A stretch of 47,113 nt of DNA. Origin: Tannerella sp. (GTDB taxonomy: Bacteria; Bacteroidota; Bacteroidia; Bacteroidales; Tannerellaceae). Under the pieces are notes generated by a model. That model was not told where the DNA came from. It saw nothing but the letters and a program-made list of their open reading frames with translations, and did no database searches. The translations under genes were made by a program, and so were the position numbers. Below are positions 35,791 to 44,929 of the stretch, piece after piece; the first letter of the stretch is position 1; every line of letters begins with the position of its first letter. The DNA lies in the NCBI GenBank assembly GCA_031285685.1, contig JAITVS010000224.1, positions 1 through 47,113 on the forward strand, read 5' to 3'.

Positions 35791-35864
35791 GTTTGCGTGA
35801 ATGTAAAAAAGAATCCCAGCTAACATTTGATAGCTGGAACTCTTTATTTCTCATAATTTAAATG

Positions 35865-35895
35865 CAAAGATACTCTTATTTTTTTTATAAGGCAA
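35865..35895 (-). promoter_or_regulatory. Promoter of greA-HIT
   Basis: Minus strand TTG (35895-35893), 20-bp spacer, TATCTTTG (35872-35865). The leader to the ATG at 35776 is about 80 bases. Confidence 0.7.
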
Positions 35896-35923
35896 GTGAT
35901 GGAGTATGCTTTATAACATATTT

Positions 35924-37084
35924 CTACATAGCTGCTTTTATATCGTTTTCAATGGTATCAACCGATTCAATACGTTTAACCATTACTCCTTTATTATTTA
36001 AAAGAAATAATGCAGGAAGTTGGCGTACATTGTATATTGCAGCAATAGACGAATAAATTGATTGGGGATCACGCACACATGTCCAGGGTATATTTGCTGC
36101 CGCATTTTTCCAGAAATGTGCATCATTATCGAGTGAAATCTGATATATCTCGAATCCTTTATCTTTATATTTATTATATAATCCGTTTAACTCCATATTA
36201 AATGATGGTGACCATTCGGTTTGATATGCGGTGAAATTTACCAATACTGCTTTACCTTCTGCAATATCACTTAATTTGATATCTTTTCCATTGATATCCG
36301 GTAGTTCAATGTCAATAAAGCTAACTTCTTTTGCATCAGGAATATCTATGGATCTTTGTCGTTCGCCGCGCGTGACTTTTAATGATTGGAGGGCCAGACT
36401 CTCCAGTTGTTTGGCTCGCGGGCTTTCCGGGTAAAATGTTTTATAACTTGTGGCTACGGCGCCATAGGCTTTTGAATCTGTCTTATCGTATAAATCAAAG
36501 AACCACAGACCATCTATTTGCTGGAAGAGGGCAAAATATGCAGCAGGGGACATTGGGGCTCCGAAGATGTATTTTTTTGCTGTTTCTTTATATGATTTGA
36601 CCGCTTTCATGATGCTTTCCTGATAGGTAGTATCCGGAATTAAGTTCATGCCATAGCTGTCGCGCAGTTTTCGAAGTTCTTGATTTGCATCAAGTTGAGC
36701 AAGGGTTATCTCTTTGAATGCTTTACTGTTTTCCGATCCTTCAACAGAGTAAGAGGTTTCAAAGTTATGCGCGTCAGCCGTAAATATGATTGTTTCAGTA
36801 GAATCGACCGAAAAATGAATGGACTGATTTTTTAGTTTCAGGCGGTAAAAATCAGGATATTTCGGACGGGGCTGTTTAAATAAAAATTTTCCGTCGGATT
36901 TAAGTTTTACCGAGTCGATGGTTGTATTCGAGGATAACCCCGTATTTACAAGGTACAGCGTTTGCCCGGCAGCACCGGCTACTACACCCTTAACTGTAAA
37001 AGTGTTGGATTTCTGGCATCCGCAGAATATGATGGATATGAAGCAAACTGTAAAAAGTTTGTAGAAGAGTTTATTGTTTATCAT
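35924..37084 (-). CDS. TlpA-like lipoprotein lacking the CxxC active site
   Basis: 386 residues from the ATG at 37084; the frame is open further upstream, but the ATG at 37084 gives a lipoprotein signal (MINNKLFYKLFTVCFISIIF, then CGC) and lies just downstream of a promoter. Domain order matches the protein at 10074-11183: DUF4369-like beta domain (TFTVKGVVAGAAGQTLYLVN), helical linker, thioredoxin fold. Aligned without gaps, the CGPC pair of that protein falls on T289-E-W-S292 (VLVNFTAYQTEWSPSFNMEL). The cis-proline loop RQLPALFLLN is kept. Without either cysteine it should not do thiol chemistry; binding or scaffold roles are possible. It stands alone after a consensus -7 box. Confidence 0.88.
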   Translation of the reverse strand: MINNKLFYKLFTVCFISIIFCGCQKSNTFTVKGVVAGAAGQTLYLVNTGLSSNTTIDSVKLKSDGKFLFKQPRPKYPDFYRLKLKNQSIHFSVDSTETIIFTADAHNFETSYSVEGSENSKAFKEITLAQLDANQELRKLRDSYGMNLIPDTTYQESIMKAVKSYKETAKKYIFGAPMSPAAYFALFQQIDGLWFFDLYDKTDSKAYGAVATSYKTFYPESPRAKQLESLALQSLKVTRGERQRSIDIPDAKEVSFIDIELPDINGKDIKLSDIAEGKAVLVNFTAYQTEWSPSFNMELNGLYNKYKDKGFEIYQISLDNDAHFWKNAAANIPWTCVRDPQSIYSSIAAIYNVRQLPALFLLNNKGVMVKRIESVDTIENDIKAAM

Positions 37085-37121
37085 GACAGAAAATGCTTTT
37101 TCAAAAAAATGTTGACGTTTG

Positions 37122-37178
37122 CAAAGATACGAGAAAAAATAAATAATAGATAAGAATAGAAAAAAAATTGTATATTTG
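37122..37178. promoter_or_regulatory. Divergent promoter pair (TlpA-like / SIS isomerase)
   Basis: Minus-strand TATCTTTG (37129-37122) serves the TlpA-like gene, whose ATG is 38 bases away. Plus-strand TATATTTG (37171-37178) is 23 bases before the SIS ATG. I did not find clear -33 boxes for either. Confidence 0.6.
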
Positions 37179-37201
37179 CCGGCATTAAAAACGTTTCTGC
37201 C

Positions 37202-37810
37202 ATGATGTATGAGGATATTAAGTCTATAATAGACAAAGAAGCTAATGCAGTTTGTAATATACCTGTTACAGAATCTTATGAAAAAGCTGTTAATTTGATA
37301 AATAAGTATGTCCACAATCTGGGAGGGGCGCTGATTGTCAGTGGTATGGGTAAGGCCGGGCAGATTGCTATGAATATAGCGACGACTTTCAGTTCTACGG
37401 GTACGCCTGCATATTTTCTTCATCCGAGCGAAGCGCAGCATGGAGATTTAGGTGTCATGCGGAAAAATGATATCATGTTACTGATGTCCAATTCCGGAAA
37501 AACGCGTGAATTGGAAGAATTGGTGAATTTATCCAGAGGATTGGTGCCGGATGTGAAATTTATCGTTATTACATCAAATCCGGATAGTCCTCTCGCCAAA
37601 GAGGCTGATGTTTGTTTACTGACCGGTGCTCCGGAAGAAGTTTGCCCGCTGGGTCTGACCCCGACTACTTCGACGACGGTTATGACTGTTATGGGAGATA
37701 TACTCGTTGTTAGTGTAATGAAGAAAATAGGCTTTACGAATGCTGATTATGCTAAACGGCATCATGGAGGTTATCTTGGCGAAAAAAGCCGTGAACAAAG
37801 CAGGCGTTAA
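37202..37810 (+). CDS. SIS-domain sugar-phosphate isomerase without CBS domains
   Basis: 202 residues; the start is ATG at 37202 or 37205. A single SIS domain: GALIVSGMGKAGQIAMNIA (phosphate-binding), STGTPAYFLHPSEAQHGDLG, LLMSNSGKTRELEEL and VIVITSNPDSPLAKEAD-type (seen as FIVITSNPDSPLAKEAD). The HPSEAQHGDLG segment is typical of arabinose-5-phosphate isomerases (KdsD/GutQ), which normally carry two C-terminal CBS domains; those are absent, giving a size near 6-phospho-3-hexuloisomerases. It is the first gene of a run with a PfkB kinase 12 bases downstream, suggesting the two act on the same sugar. The exact substrate is not determined. Confidence 0.85.
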   Translation: MMYEDIKSIIDKEANAVCNIPVTESYEKAVNLINKYVHNLGGALIVSGMGKAGQIAMNIATTFSSTGTPAYFLHPSEAQHGDLGVMRKNDIMLLMSNSGKTRELEELVNLSRGLVPDVKFIVITSNPDSPLAKEADVCLLTGAPEEVCPLGLTPTTSTTVMTVMGDILVVSVMKKIGFTNADYAKRHHGGYLGEKSREQSRR

Positions 37811-37821
37811 ATAAAAAACAG

Positions 37822-38742
37822 ATGCGTAAGGTTATTGGTATAGGAGAAACTATTCTCGATATTATATTCGAAAATGAAAAACCTCAGCGCGCGATAGTTG
37901 GAGGCTCGGTTCTGAACGGAATGGTTTCTTTAAGCCGTCTGGGTGTTCCTGTTACATTCATTAGTGAAGTGGGAGATGACCGTGTCGGGGATATCGTTTA
38001 TAATTTTATGCATGAAAATGGGATGATCACCCATTATATAGATCGTTTTCAGGCTCGCAAAAGTCCTGTTTCGCTGGCCTTTCTTGGTGCAGACCGGAAT
38101 GCAGAGTATATATTTCATACGGATTACCCGGAGAAAAGGTTGAATATTCCGTTTCCGGAGATAAATGAGGATGATATATTTGTGTTTGGTTCGTTTTATG
38201 CGCTGAATCCTTTGTTCAGAAAGCGTTTTCTGGAGTTTTTAGAAGAGGCGAGGAGGTGTAAGGCATTGATTTATTATGATCCTAATTTCCGTCCTTCACA
38301 TAAAGCTGAAGTATTATCATTACGTGCTTCTGTTGCGGAAAATTGCAGCTATGCAACGATTGTACGCGGTTCGAATGAAGATTTCTATCATTTGTATGAG
38401 ATGGCCGATATGAATGATGTTTATTCGGAAATTATCAGGCACTATTGCGATTGTTTTATAACAACGCACGGGTCTGACGGAGTAAATCTATATACGGAGA
38501 ATGTATGTGCACACTTTAATTCAAAAAAGGTAAATCCTGTAAGTACTATAGGTGCCGGTGATAATTTTAATGCCGGTATTGTTTACGGGTTGTTGAAATA
38601 TGAGGTAGGATACCGTGATGTTCCTTCTTTGACCGAAATGGATTGGGCGAAAATCATACAGTGTGGAATAGACCTGTCTTCGGAAGTGTGTTGCAGTTAT
38701 TCAAATTATATATCATCAGAATTTGCACAGAAATACAAGTGA
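37822..38742 (+). CDS. PfkB-family carbohydrate kinase
   Basis: 306 residues. The N-terminal GIGETILDIIFENEKPQRAIVGGSVLNG and the C-terminal STIGAGDNFNAGIVYG are the two PfkB signatures; the D in GAGDNF is the catalytic base. The FGSFYALNP region and YYDPNFRPSH fit fructokinase/adenosine-kinase-like members. It would phosphorylate a sugar or nucleoside; the specificity is not visible. It sits 12 bases after the SIS isomerase gene and 19 bases before the YjbQ gene, in one probable operon. Confidence 0.92.
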   Translation: MRKVIGIGETILDIIFENEKPQRAIVGGSVLNGMVSLSRLGVPVTFISEVGDDRVGDIVYNFMHENGMITHYIDRFQARKSPVSLAFLGADRNAEYIFHTDYPEKRLNIPFPEINEDDIFVFGSFYALNPLFRKRFLEFLEEARRCKALIYYDPNFRPSHKAEVLSLRASVAENCSYATIVRGSNEDFYHLYEMADMNDVYSEIIRHYCDCFITTHGSDGVNLYTENVCAHFNSKKVNPVSTIGAGDNFNAGIVYGLLKYEVGYRDVPSLTEMDWAKIIQCGIDLSSEVCCSYSNYISSEFAQKYK

Positions 38743-38760
38743 CCTAAAAATAAGATAACG

Positions 38761-39177
38761 ATGAAATCATACAGAAAAGAACTCTGGTTTGAAACAGAAC
38801 GTCGCAGGCAACTGATCAATATTACGCCTGAAGTGGAAAAAAATCTTAGAGAAAGTGGTATAAAAGAAGGATTACTTCTTTGCAATGCCATGCATATAAC
38901 AGCGAGTGTTTTTATTAATGACGACGAGAGCGGATTACATCATGATTTCGAGGTCTGGTTGGAAAAGCTTGCTCCGGAAAAACCTTATAGCCAGTATCAG
39001 CATAATGGTTTTGAAGATAATGCCGATGCGCATATCAAACGAACTTTAATGGGTCGGGAAGTTGTTGTCGCCGTAACAAATGGTAAGCTTGATTTGGGCC
39101 CATGGGAACAGATTTTTTATGGGGAATTTGACGGTAAGCGGCGTAAACGCGTATTGGTGAAAATAATAGGAGAGTAA
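38761..39177 (+). CDS. YjbQ/UPF0047 family protein
   Basis: 138 residues, the normal size of the family (COG0432). Recognisable parts are [52 protein letters not shown], the [19 protein letters not shown] segment with the conserved His/Asp residues, and [18 protein letters not shown] near the end. Family members form compact trimers with a metal-like His cluster; the E. coli protein has weak thiamine-phosphate synthase activity, but the true function is uncertain. It lies in the SIS-PfkB run; a link to sugar metabolism is only positional. Confidence 0.92.
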   Translation: MKSYRKELWFETERRRQLINITPEVEKNLRESGIKEGLLLCNAMHITASVFINDDESGLHHDFEVWLEKLAPEKPYSQYQHNGFEDNADAHIKRTLMGREVVVAVTNGKLDLGPWEQIFYGEFDGKRRKRVLVKIIGE

Positions 39178-39220
39178 AGATTGTAAATGTCTGTATTTTA
39201 ATAATTAAATCTTACTATTT

Positions 39221-41284
39221 ATGGAATTGAAAAAAGTAATATCAATCGGGATGATCTCCTTTGTCCTGGCTGCGTGTGGTAAAAGTTCCGTAGAACCGCC
39301 AACCCCGGTGGCACCTCTCCCGACTCCGGAACAGATCGAATGGCATAAAACGGGAATGTATGCATTTGTTCATTTTGGCCTTAATACTTTTAATGATCTC
39401 GAATGGGGGTATGGAAACACGCCTGCCTCGACATTTGATCCGGAGGATCTTAACTGTGAACAGTGGGTGTGCCTTTTTAAGGAGATTGGTTTGAAAGGGG
39501 TTGTTATAACGACAAAACATCATGATGGTTTTTGTTTGTGGCCGACGGAAACGACTGAATATAGCGTGAAAAATTCTCCATGGAAAGATGGAAAAGGAGA
39601 TGTTGTACGTGATTTATCGGAAGCATGTAAAAAGCATGGTCTTAAATTAGGTATTTACTTATCTCCATGGGACAGGAATAATGCCGGTTACGGAAAGCCT
39701 GAATATGTTGAGACATATCATAATCAGATTCGGGAACTGGTTACTAATTACGGACCTCTCTTTGAGTTTTGGTTTGATGGAGCTAATGGAGGAACGGGTT
39801 GGTATGGCGGTGCGGATGAACGCCGTTCAATAGATTCTAAATCTTATTATAATTATGAAAAAGCACGTGATATAATCAAGGAAAAGCATCCTTCGGCAAT
39901 GATTTTCGGTGGTACTGTTCCGGATATCCGCTGGATTGGAAATGAAAGTGGCTGGGCAGGTGATACACAATGGAGTATATATGATTCGGAGCCAGCCCTC
40001 GGATACGAATATAAAGGGAGTCAATGGGGGAATGAAAACGGCCCGAAGTGGCTTGGCGGTGAAGTGGATGTCTCTGTGCGCCCCGGATGGTTTTATCACG
40101 CCCGTGAAGATCATCAGGTAAAAACATTGAAGCAAATGGTCGATGTTTATTACAATAGTATCGGACATAATGCGAATCTTATACTTAATTTTCCGATTGC
40201 ACTTAGCGGGCGTGTGCATCCGATAGATTCGGCGCGTGCTATGGAGTGGGCCGAAACGATACGAAATGATTTAAAAGAAAATCTTCTTGTGGGTGCGACG
40301 GTTAAGGCGAGTGATACACGTGGCAAAAACTTTTCGGCGAAAAATGTGCTTGATAATGATTGGAATACTTGTTGGGCGACCAGCGACGGTATTGTAAACG
40401 GAGAGCTTACTTTTTCATTTAATAAACCGACATCGTTGAATCGTGTGTTGATACAGGAATATATACCATTAGGGCAACGTGTACGTAAATTTGTTGTTGA
40501 AACGGAGCAGAATGGAAACTGGGAAGAGGTGAACGCGGTTGATTCCACAACTACGGTGGGTTATAAACGAATTGTACGTTTTCAGACAATTGAAACTAAG
40601 CAACTTCGTATACGTTTTATGGATGCGCGCGGACCTATATGTATAAATAATGTTGAGGCCTATCTGGCTCCGTCATTAATGGTTGAACCGGTTATTCGTC
40701 GTAATGAAGAAAGCCTTGTAACTATCAGTTCCGATGATGCCAGTACAATTGTTTACTATACAACGGATGGAACCAGGCCTACAGAGTCGTCTGACAGGTA
40801 CGAAGAACCGTTTGAATTTGAACGTAAGGGAGTTGTAAATGCAGCATCCTATGATAAGTTGTCAGGTAAGTGGAGCCCGGTTGCTGTTGCGGATTTTAAT
40901 ATCCCGGCATCACACTATGAGGTGTTGTTTCCGACAGATGAAAAAGTGCGTGTAGTATTTGACGGAAATGGATACACAGCTTGTCGTATACCGGTGGAAA
41001 AAGCCGAATTGGTCGTGAAATTATCTGAGCCAATGGATATTTCCGGGTTTTGTTATACGCCGAATCAGCGTCGTGATGCGAATGATTATATTATTGCGTA
41101 TCAGTTATATATAGATAATAAAAAAGTATCGGACGGAGAATTTTCTAACATTGTGAATAATCCGGTCATGCAGGAAATTCGTTTTTCATCTGTTAAAGGA
41201 CAGGTGATCCGTTTTGTGGTTAAACGCGTGGCGGAAAAATCGGCTGTAGCAGGTATTGGCGAGTTTTCCGTTATAACGGAATAG
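39221..41284 (+). CDS. Alpha-L-fucosidase-type GH29 lipoprotein
   Basis: 687 residues. Lipoprotein signal [19 protein letters not shown]; then a GH29 (beta/alpha)8 catalytic domain (~residues 30-345) with [30 protein letters not shown] and [10 protein letters not shown], where D186 is the predicted nucleophile. An F5/8 type C (discoidin-like) module follows (~345-470: [19 protein letters not shown]), then a chitobiase-C-like beta domain ([16 protein letters not shown]) and another beta-sandwich end. Such enzymes release L-fucose from host glycans or plant glycans at the cell surface. It stands downstream of the SIS-PfkB-YjbQ run with a 43-base gap and ends at a long hairpin. Linkage specificity is not visible. 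Confidence 0.93.
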   Translation: MELKKVISIGMISFVLAACGKSSVEPPTPVAPLPTPEQIEWHKTGMYAFVHFGLNTFNDLEWGYGNTPASTFDPEDLNCEQWVCLFKEIGLKGVVITTKHHDGFCLWPTETTEYSVKNSPWKDGKGDVVRDLSEACKKHGLKLGIYLSPWDRNNAGYGKPEYVETYHNQIRELVTNYGPLFEFWFDGANGGTGWYGGADERRSIDSKSYYNYEKARDIIKEKHPSAMIFGGTVPDIRWIGNESGWAGDTQWSIYDSEPALGYEYKGSQWGNENGPKWLGGEVDVSVRPGWFYHAREDHQVKTLKQMVDVYYNSIGHNANLILNFPIALSGRVHPIDSARAMEWAETIRNDLKENLLVGATVKASDTRGKNFSAKNVLDNDWNTCWATSDGIVNGELTFSFNKPTSLNRVLIQEYIPLGQRVRKFVVETEQNGNWEEVNAVDSTTTVGYKRIVRFQTIETKQLRIRFMDARGPICINNVEAYLAPSLMVEPVIRRNEESLVTISSDDASTIVYYTTDGTRPTESSDRYEEPFEFERKGVVNAASYDKLSGKWSPVAVADFNIPASHYEVLFPTDEKVRVVFDGNGYTACRIPVEKAELVVKLSEPMDISGFCYTPNQRRDANDYIIAYQLYIDNKKVSDGEFSNIVNNPVMQEIRFSSVKGQVIRFVVKRVAEKSAVAGIGEFSVITE

Positions 41285-41296
41285 TCTAAGAGAAAA

Positions 41297-41344
41297 TAAG
41301 AAAAAGACTGTCGCTTTTGATCAAAAGTGACAGTCTTTTTCTTA
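41297..41344. terminator. Long bidirectional terminator
   Basis: 48-base near-perfect palindrome: TAAGAAAAAGACTGTC (41297-41312) pairs with GACAGTCTTTTTCTTA (41329-41344), and CTTTTGATCAAAAG (41314-41327) is the tip; the only mismatch, G41313/T41328, is a G-U pair in plus-strand RNA. It separates the convergent fucosidase and outer-membrane-protein genes and has T-runs both ways. Confidence 0.85.
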
Positions 41345-41376
41345 TGGTTTGGTACATATTGACTTCGGATTTGGTA

Positions 41377-41886
41377 TCAGAATTTTACGGACACGCCACC
41401 GCTGAAATTATTATAGCCTGTACTCATTTCTGCAAAAACCCCGAGCCAGTTTGTCAGATAATAACGACCTCCGACATGAAAGTAGCATTCGAATTTTGCT
41501 TCATCGTCTTCTATCTCGTATGTTTTTATATTGAAATTGGGTGCGAAACCAGCGTATGTGTCAAGTCTGTCAACAAACTGGTAATGAACATTCAGTCTTA
41601 CCCCCACAATATATATCTTTTCTGTTTCATTTCCCAATTTATCCTTATGAAACCCGCCGAAGATGCCGCCCCCGAGCGTACACTCATCTACGAACAGTTT
41701 AGACAATCCGTATTCGTAAAAAGCCGAAATAGCGGTTCTGTTATCATTGCCAAGACTTACGCCTACATTAACCCCAAGCAAACTTGTACCCTTTTCGAAG
41801 GTGTATAAATCGGTATACTGCGCTTTTGATGCAAAACTGCATATCATAGCAAATACCACAAATAATGTTAATTTGTTAATAGTCAT
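41377..41886 (-). CDS. Small outer-membrane beta-barrel protein
   Basis: 169 residues. Signal peptide MTINKLTLFVVFAMICSFASKAQ, then alternating amphipathic strands typical of an 8-stranded barrel: TSLLGVNVGVSLGNDNRTA, SKLFVDECTLGGGIFGGF, RLNVHYQFVDRLDTYAGFAP, ECYFHVGGRYYLTNWLGVFAE. The last residue of the chain is F (GVSVKF), a signal for BAM assembly. Function unknown; small barrels of this kind are usually structural or adhesion proteins. It is single, with TACCTTTG upstream, and diverges from the ECF sigma gene across ~270 bases. Confidence 0.85.
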   Translation of the reverse strand: MTINKLTLFVVFAMICSFASKAQYTDLYTFEKGTSLLGVNVGVSLGNDNRTAISAFYEYGLSKLFVDECTLGGGIFGGFHKDKLGNETEKIYIVGVRLNVHYQFVDRLDTYAGFAPNFNIKTYEIEDDEAKFECYFHVGGRYYLTNWLGVFAEMSTGYNNFSGGVSVKF

Positions 41887-42159
41887 ATAGATTCTGTGTT
41901 TAGGTTTGAAATTGAAAGAAGCAAAGGTAAAAAATAAATTCTGAATAATTGAAGTTTTTTCGTCGGGTATTTTTTTCTTGTGAGAAGGACTTTTTTTGAA
42001 AAAACAGAATCAATTAAGTTTTATCACGTCTTTTTTATTTGCATTATTTTTTAATCAGAAATTGAAGATAGCGTAACTCCGGGAATACGAAACAAAAATA
42101 GATTTTCGTTTTGTGTTTTTTGCGGTTTGCGTTATCTTTGCGCTTAAAACAAATAAGTT
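41887..42159. promoter_or_regulatory. Divergent promoter region (OMP / ECF sigma)
   Basis: Minus strand TACCTTTG (41929-41922) serves the OMP gene; no clear -33 was found. Plus strand TTTG (42110-42113), 19-bp spacer, TATCTTTG (42133-42140) is a full consensus promoter 19 bases before the sigma gene's ATG at 42160. The ~170 bases between them are A+T-rich with no gene seen. Confidence 0.65.
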
Positions 42160-42735
42160 ATGGCTTTTTTGCGAATGACCTCTACTCCGGATACAGATGA
42201 AGATCTTTTGTAGCTGTATAGAAACAGCGGCAAAACTGATTATTTTGGTAAACTTTATGATCGTTACATTCCGCTTGTATATGGATTGTGCCTCAAGTAT
42301 TTGCGGAATGAGGACGAGGCGCAGGATGCTGTTATGCAGCTTTTTGAAGAACTGATCCCGAAAGTGCTGAAGCAAGATATTCAAACATTCCGTACATGGT
42401 TGTATACGGTTGCCAGGAATCATTGTATGCAGATCTTGCGGGAGAAGGAGCGTGCCATGTATGTAGAATTTCAATCTGATTTTATGGAATCTGATGATAT
42501 TCTTTATCTATTAGATGAAGAGGAGGATAATAGTGAGCGGATACAGGCATTGCAGTATTGCATGGAAAAACTGCCTGAACAGCAGCGTAGATCTATTGTT
42601 CATTTTTTTAATGACGGATTATCTTATGCAGATATCGTAGATGCTACAGGTTATCCGCTGACTAAAGTTAAGAGTTACATTCAGAATGGAAAACGTAATT
42701 TAAAGATGTGTGTAGAAAAAGCTTGTGAAATCTGA
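42160..42735 (+). pseudogene. ECF sigma factor gene interrupted by an in-frame TAG
   Basis: From the ATG at 42160 the frame encodes MAFLRMTSTPDTDEDLL and then TAG at 42211-42213, after which the same frame continues LYRNSGKTDYFGKLYDRYIP and onward to a complete sigma factor: region 2 (AQDAVMQLFEELIPKVL), TWLYTVARNHCMQILRE, and region 4 (LPEQQRRSIVHFFNDGLSYADIVDATGYPLTKV). Without the stop it would be 191 residues, a normal ECF length. The stop removes the first helix of region 2; the next usable start in frame would be the TTG at 42286, leaving a truncated 149-residue protein. The promoter and the partner gene (overlap TGATG) look intact. Pseudogene, sequencing error, or amber readthrough are all possible. 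Confidence 0.8.
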
Positions 42736-43739
42736 TGAAATTAATTGAATATATAAAAGGGCGACGACATGGTCGAGAGGCACATCTCCTTGAAAAGGAA
42801 TCGATGCGGGACCCGCTATTGTCTGATGCAATAGACGGTTTTGATTCTGTGGAGGGGAGCCATATAGAGCGTATTGAAGAAATGCGCCACCGGATATCGA
42901 AGCAATCCCATCGCACAAACCGTTGGCTTGCTTATGTGGGAATTGCGGCATCTGTTCTCATTTGTGTGACGATCGGCGGTTATTTTATTTTCAATGATAA
43001 ATCAGATAATCTCATTGCAAAGAGTGAACCTTCTGTTGAAGAAAGGGCTGCTGATAAGCAGATTCATAAAAATGAAATTGTCTCAGAAAATAAATCTGCT
43101 GATTACAGCCGGGAACAGGAAGCCGGACGTGATGTTTCCGGAAAAGAGAGTGAGCAGGCAAGTGACAAACAGAGGAAAACAACCGTAAAGGATATTGCTG
43201 AAAATGCTACTGCAGTAAATGAGGTTATTGTTCCTCCGGTGGTTGCTTCTGAAGAAGCATCATCTCAGTTGGTAGCGGAAGACAAGTTTCAACAGGAGAG
43301 GATGCTGGCAGAGGCTGAGATTGCTGAAAGCCAAGCTCAGAATGCAGAGATTCACGATGACATATCACTGGAAAATCAGACTACAGAAAAGAAGAAGGCG
43401 CAGGAGTTAAAGCAACCTGCTACCGGTCTGGCGCGAGCGGCAACAGGTCAGGAAAAGAAAACTGCGACCAGGCTGGAAACTCCCGAGCCCAAAATCGGCT
43501 GGAAAGCATATAAAAAGTATCTTAAGGATTCTTTACGTCGCCCTGATGGTGACTGTTCCAAATCAAAAGGGACAGTTGAAGTGACATTTCATATAGATGA
43601 AAATGGCAATCCGTACGATTTTGTTATCGGAAAATCTCTATGCCCTGATGCTGATACTGAAGCAATACGTCTTGTTAAAGAAGGAGGCTTATGGACATGT
43701 AAGAGTTTTAAGCGTATGACCGTAGAAGTTAAATTTTAA
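42735..43739 (+). CDS. Single-pass membrane protein with TonB-C-like domain, likely anti-sigma partner
   Basis: 334 residues. A cytoplasmic N-terminal part (~1-63) that ends RISKQSHRTNRWL, one membrane helix (WLAYVGIAASVLICVTIGGYF, ~64-84), a long charged, Glu/Ala/Lys-rich periplasmic spacer (~90-250), and a C-terminal domain of ~80 residues with KGTVEVTFHIDENGNPYDF and PDADTEAIRLVKEGGLW, the pattern of TonB C-terminal domains. It begins inside the sigma gene's stop (TGATG), so the pair is translationally coupled, and the layout suits an anti-sigma factor that senses something through its TonB-like end. It overlaps the end of the convergent phosphoesterase gene by 4 bases. Confidence 0.75.
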   Translation: MKLIEYIKGRRHGREAHLLEKESMRDPLLSDAIDGFDSVEGSHIERIEEMRHRISKQSHRTNRWLAYVGIAASVLICVTIGGYFIFNDKSDNLIAKSEPSVEERAADKQIHKNEIVSENKSADYSREQEAGRDVSGKESEQASDKQRKTTVKDIAENATAVNEVIVPPVVASEEASSQLVAEDKFQQERMLAEAEIAESQAQNAEIHDDISLENQTTEKKKAQELKQPATGLARAATGQEKKTATRLETPEPKIGWKAYKKYLKDSLRRPDGDCSKSKGTVEVTFHIDENGNPYDFVIGKSLCPDADTEAIRLVKEGGLWTCKSFKRMTVEVKF

Positions 43740-44911
43740 ATAGCTTCTTCCGGGATATTTTCGGCCGGTTTCTTTTTGGTAGGATCAAAATGTATGTGCA
43801 GAACTACAATTTCGGAATGAGTACCTATCCTGTAAGGAGGACCTGCGCAGCCTACTCCGGATGATACGAAGAATTGTGTGTTGCCTTTACGATAATAACC
43901 ATAAGGACATTCATATACGAGATGTAAAAGTAATGAGTATGGCCAAACCTGCCCATTGTGAGTATGTCCGTGTAATGCAAGGTCAATGTGATTCATCGCT
44001 GTCTCGTTCATTCTGTTGGGTTGATGATCGAGTAAAATTACCGGTTTTAATGTGTCGACTTGTGACATCAGGCTTTTTAAGGATGCACGGTTCCAATGAT
44101 TGATATAGTCATCACGCCCGATCAGATAAAAAGATGAATCAGGGGAGGTTATTACAGAATCAACCAACAGAGTTATACCGGTCTTTTCTATCCATCTCAG
44201 TTTTGCAAATCGATTAGCACGATATTCGTGATTACCTAAGGTCATATACACTCCCAATGGTGCTTTAAGTTGCTGCAGATCGTCCTCAATATGTTCTTTT
44301 TCTGCAAAACGAGTTTCATAATCAATAATATCCCCGACTATAACGATCATGTCCGGATTTTGTTCGTTGCAAAGTTGTACGATGTGTTGTACTTGTTTTT
44401 TACCTATCATTTCCCCTATATGCCAATCACTTGTCATTACAAGTGTAAGACTGTCACGCCCTTCTGCTGTTTTGGGAATTGTGATATAAACATGCTGAAC
44501 AGAAGGATATCGTACATTTCTGTATCCGAAAATCATTAATCCGGTAATTCCTATCGTTATGACGAAGAATAATATTATTTTGGTTTTATCCCAATAAAGG
44601 TTGACAAACATGGGATACCAGGCCCATCTTTTATTTATAAGGCGGAAAAATTCAAGAATGAGCAGTGCAATAGTAATATACATCGATGCGATATACCAGG
44701 TATTGCAAATGAGCATCAATGGTACGAATATTTTGTCCGGAAGGTAGTTGTGAAATACATAACCGGTAAAGAATATGGCTATTTCAAGTACAAAAACAAG
44801 GATAAACGGTATCTGCACGCTCTTCTTTTTGGGAAGAGCCTGACGTCCGCGCCACAGAATATATGAACTAAATAATATCTGTCCGAAAATCGATTGAAGG
44901 AATACTTTCAT
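43736..44911 (-). CDS. Membrane-bound metallophosphoesterase (first of two)
   Basis: 391 residues from the ATG at 44911; a TTG at 44932 is in frame but lies in the -7 box of the promoter. About four membrane helices occupy the first ~150 residues (IPFILVFVLEIAIFFTGYV, FFVITIGITGLMIFG). The calcineurin-like phosphoesterase domain follows with all metal motifs: MTSDWHIG, VGDIIDYE, LGNHEYR, DHQPNR and LHGHTHNG. In YkuE-type members the target is a lipid or unknown phosphate; this one is unassigned. Its neighbour at 44951-46045 is a paralogue in the same direction. Separate promoter upstream. Confidence 0.9.
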   Translation of the reverse strand: MKVFLQSIFGQILFSSYILWRGRQALPKKKSVQIPFILVFVLEIAIFFTGYVFHNYLPDKIFVPLMLICNTWYIASMYITIALLILEFFRLINKRWAWYPMFVNLYWDKTKIILFFVITIGITGLMIFGYRNVRYPSVQHVYITIPKTAEGRDSLTLVMTSDWHIGEMIGKKQVQHIVQLCNEQNPDMIVIVGDIIDYETRFAEKEHIEDDLQQLKAPLGVYMTLGNHEYRANRFAKLRWIEKTGITLLVDSVITSPDSSFYLIGRDDYINHWNRASLKSLMSQVDTLKPVILLDHQPNRMNETAMNHIDLALHGHTHNGQVWPYSLLLHLVYECPYGYYRKGNTQFFVSSGVGCAGPPYRIGTHSEIVVLHIHFDPTKKKPAENIPEEAI

Positions 44912-44929
44912 GTTTTTCGGGTTTATCCG

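Noticed and set aside
37085-37441. N-terminal extension of the TlpA-like lipoprotein to 37441
   Set aside because: It would cross two promoters and the start of the SIS gene, and would bury the lipoprotein signal 120 residues inside the protein.
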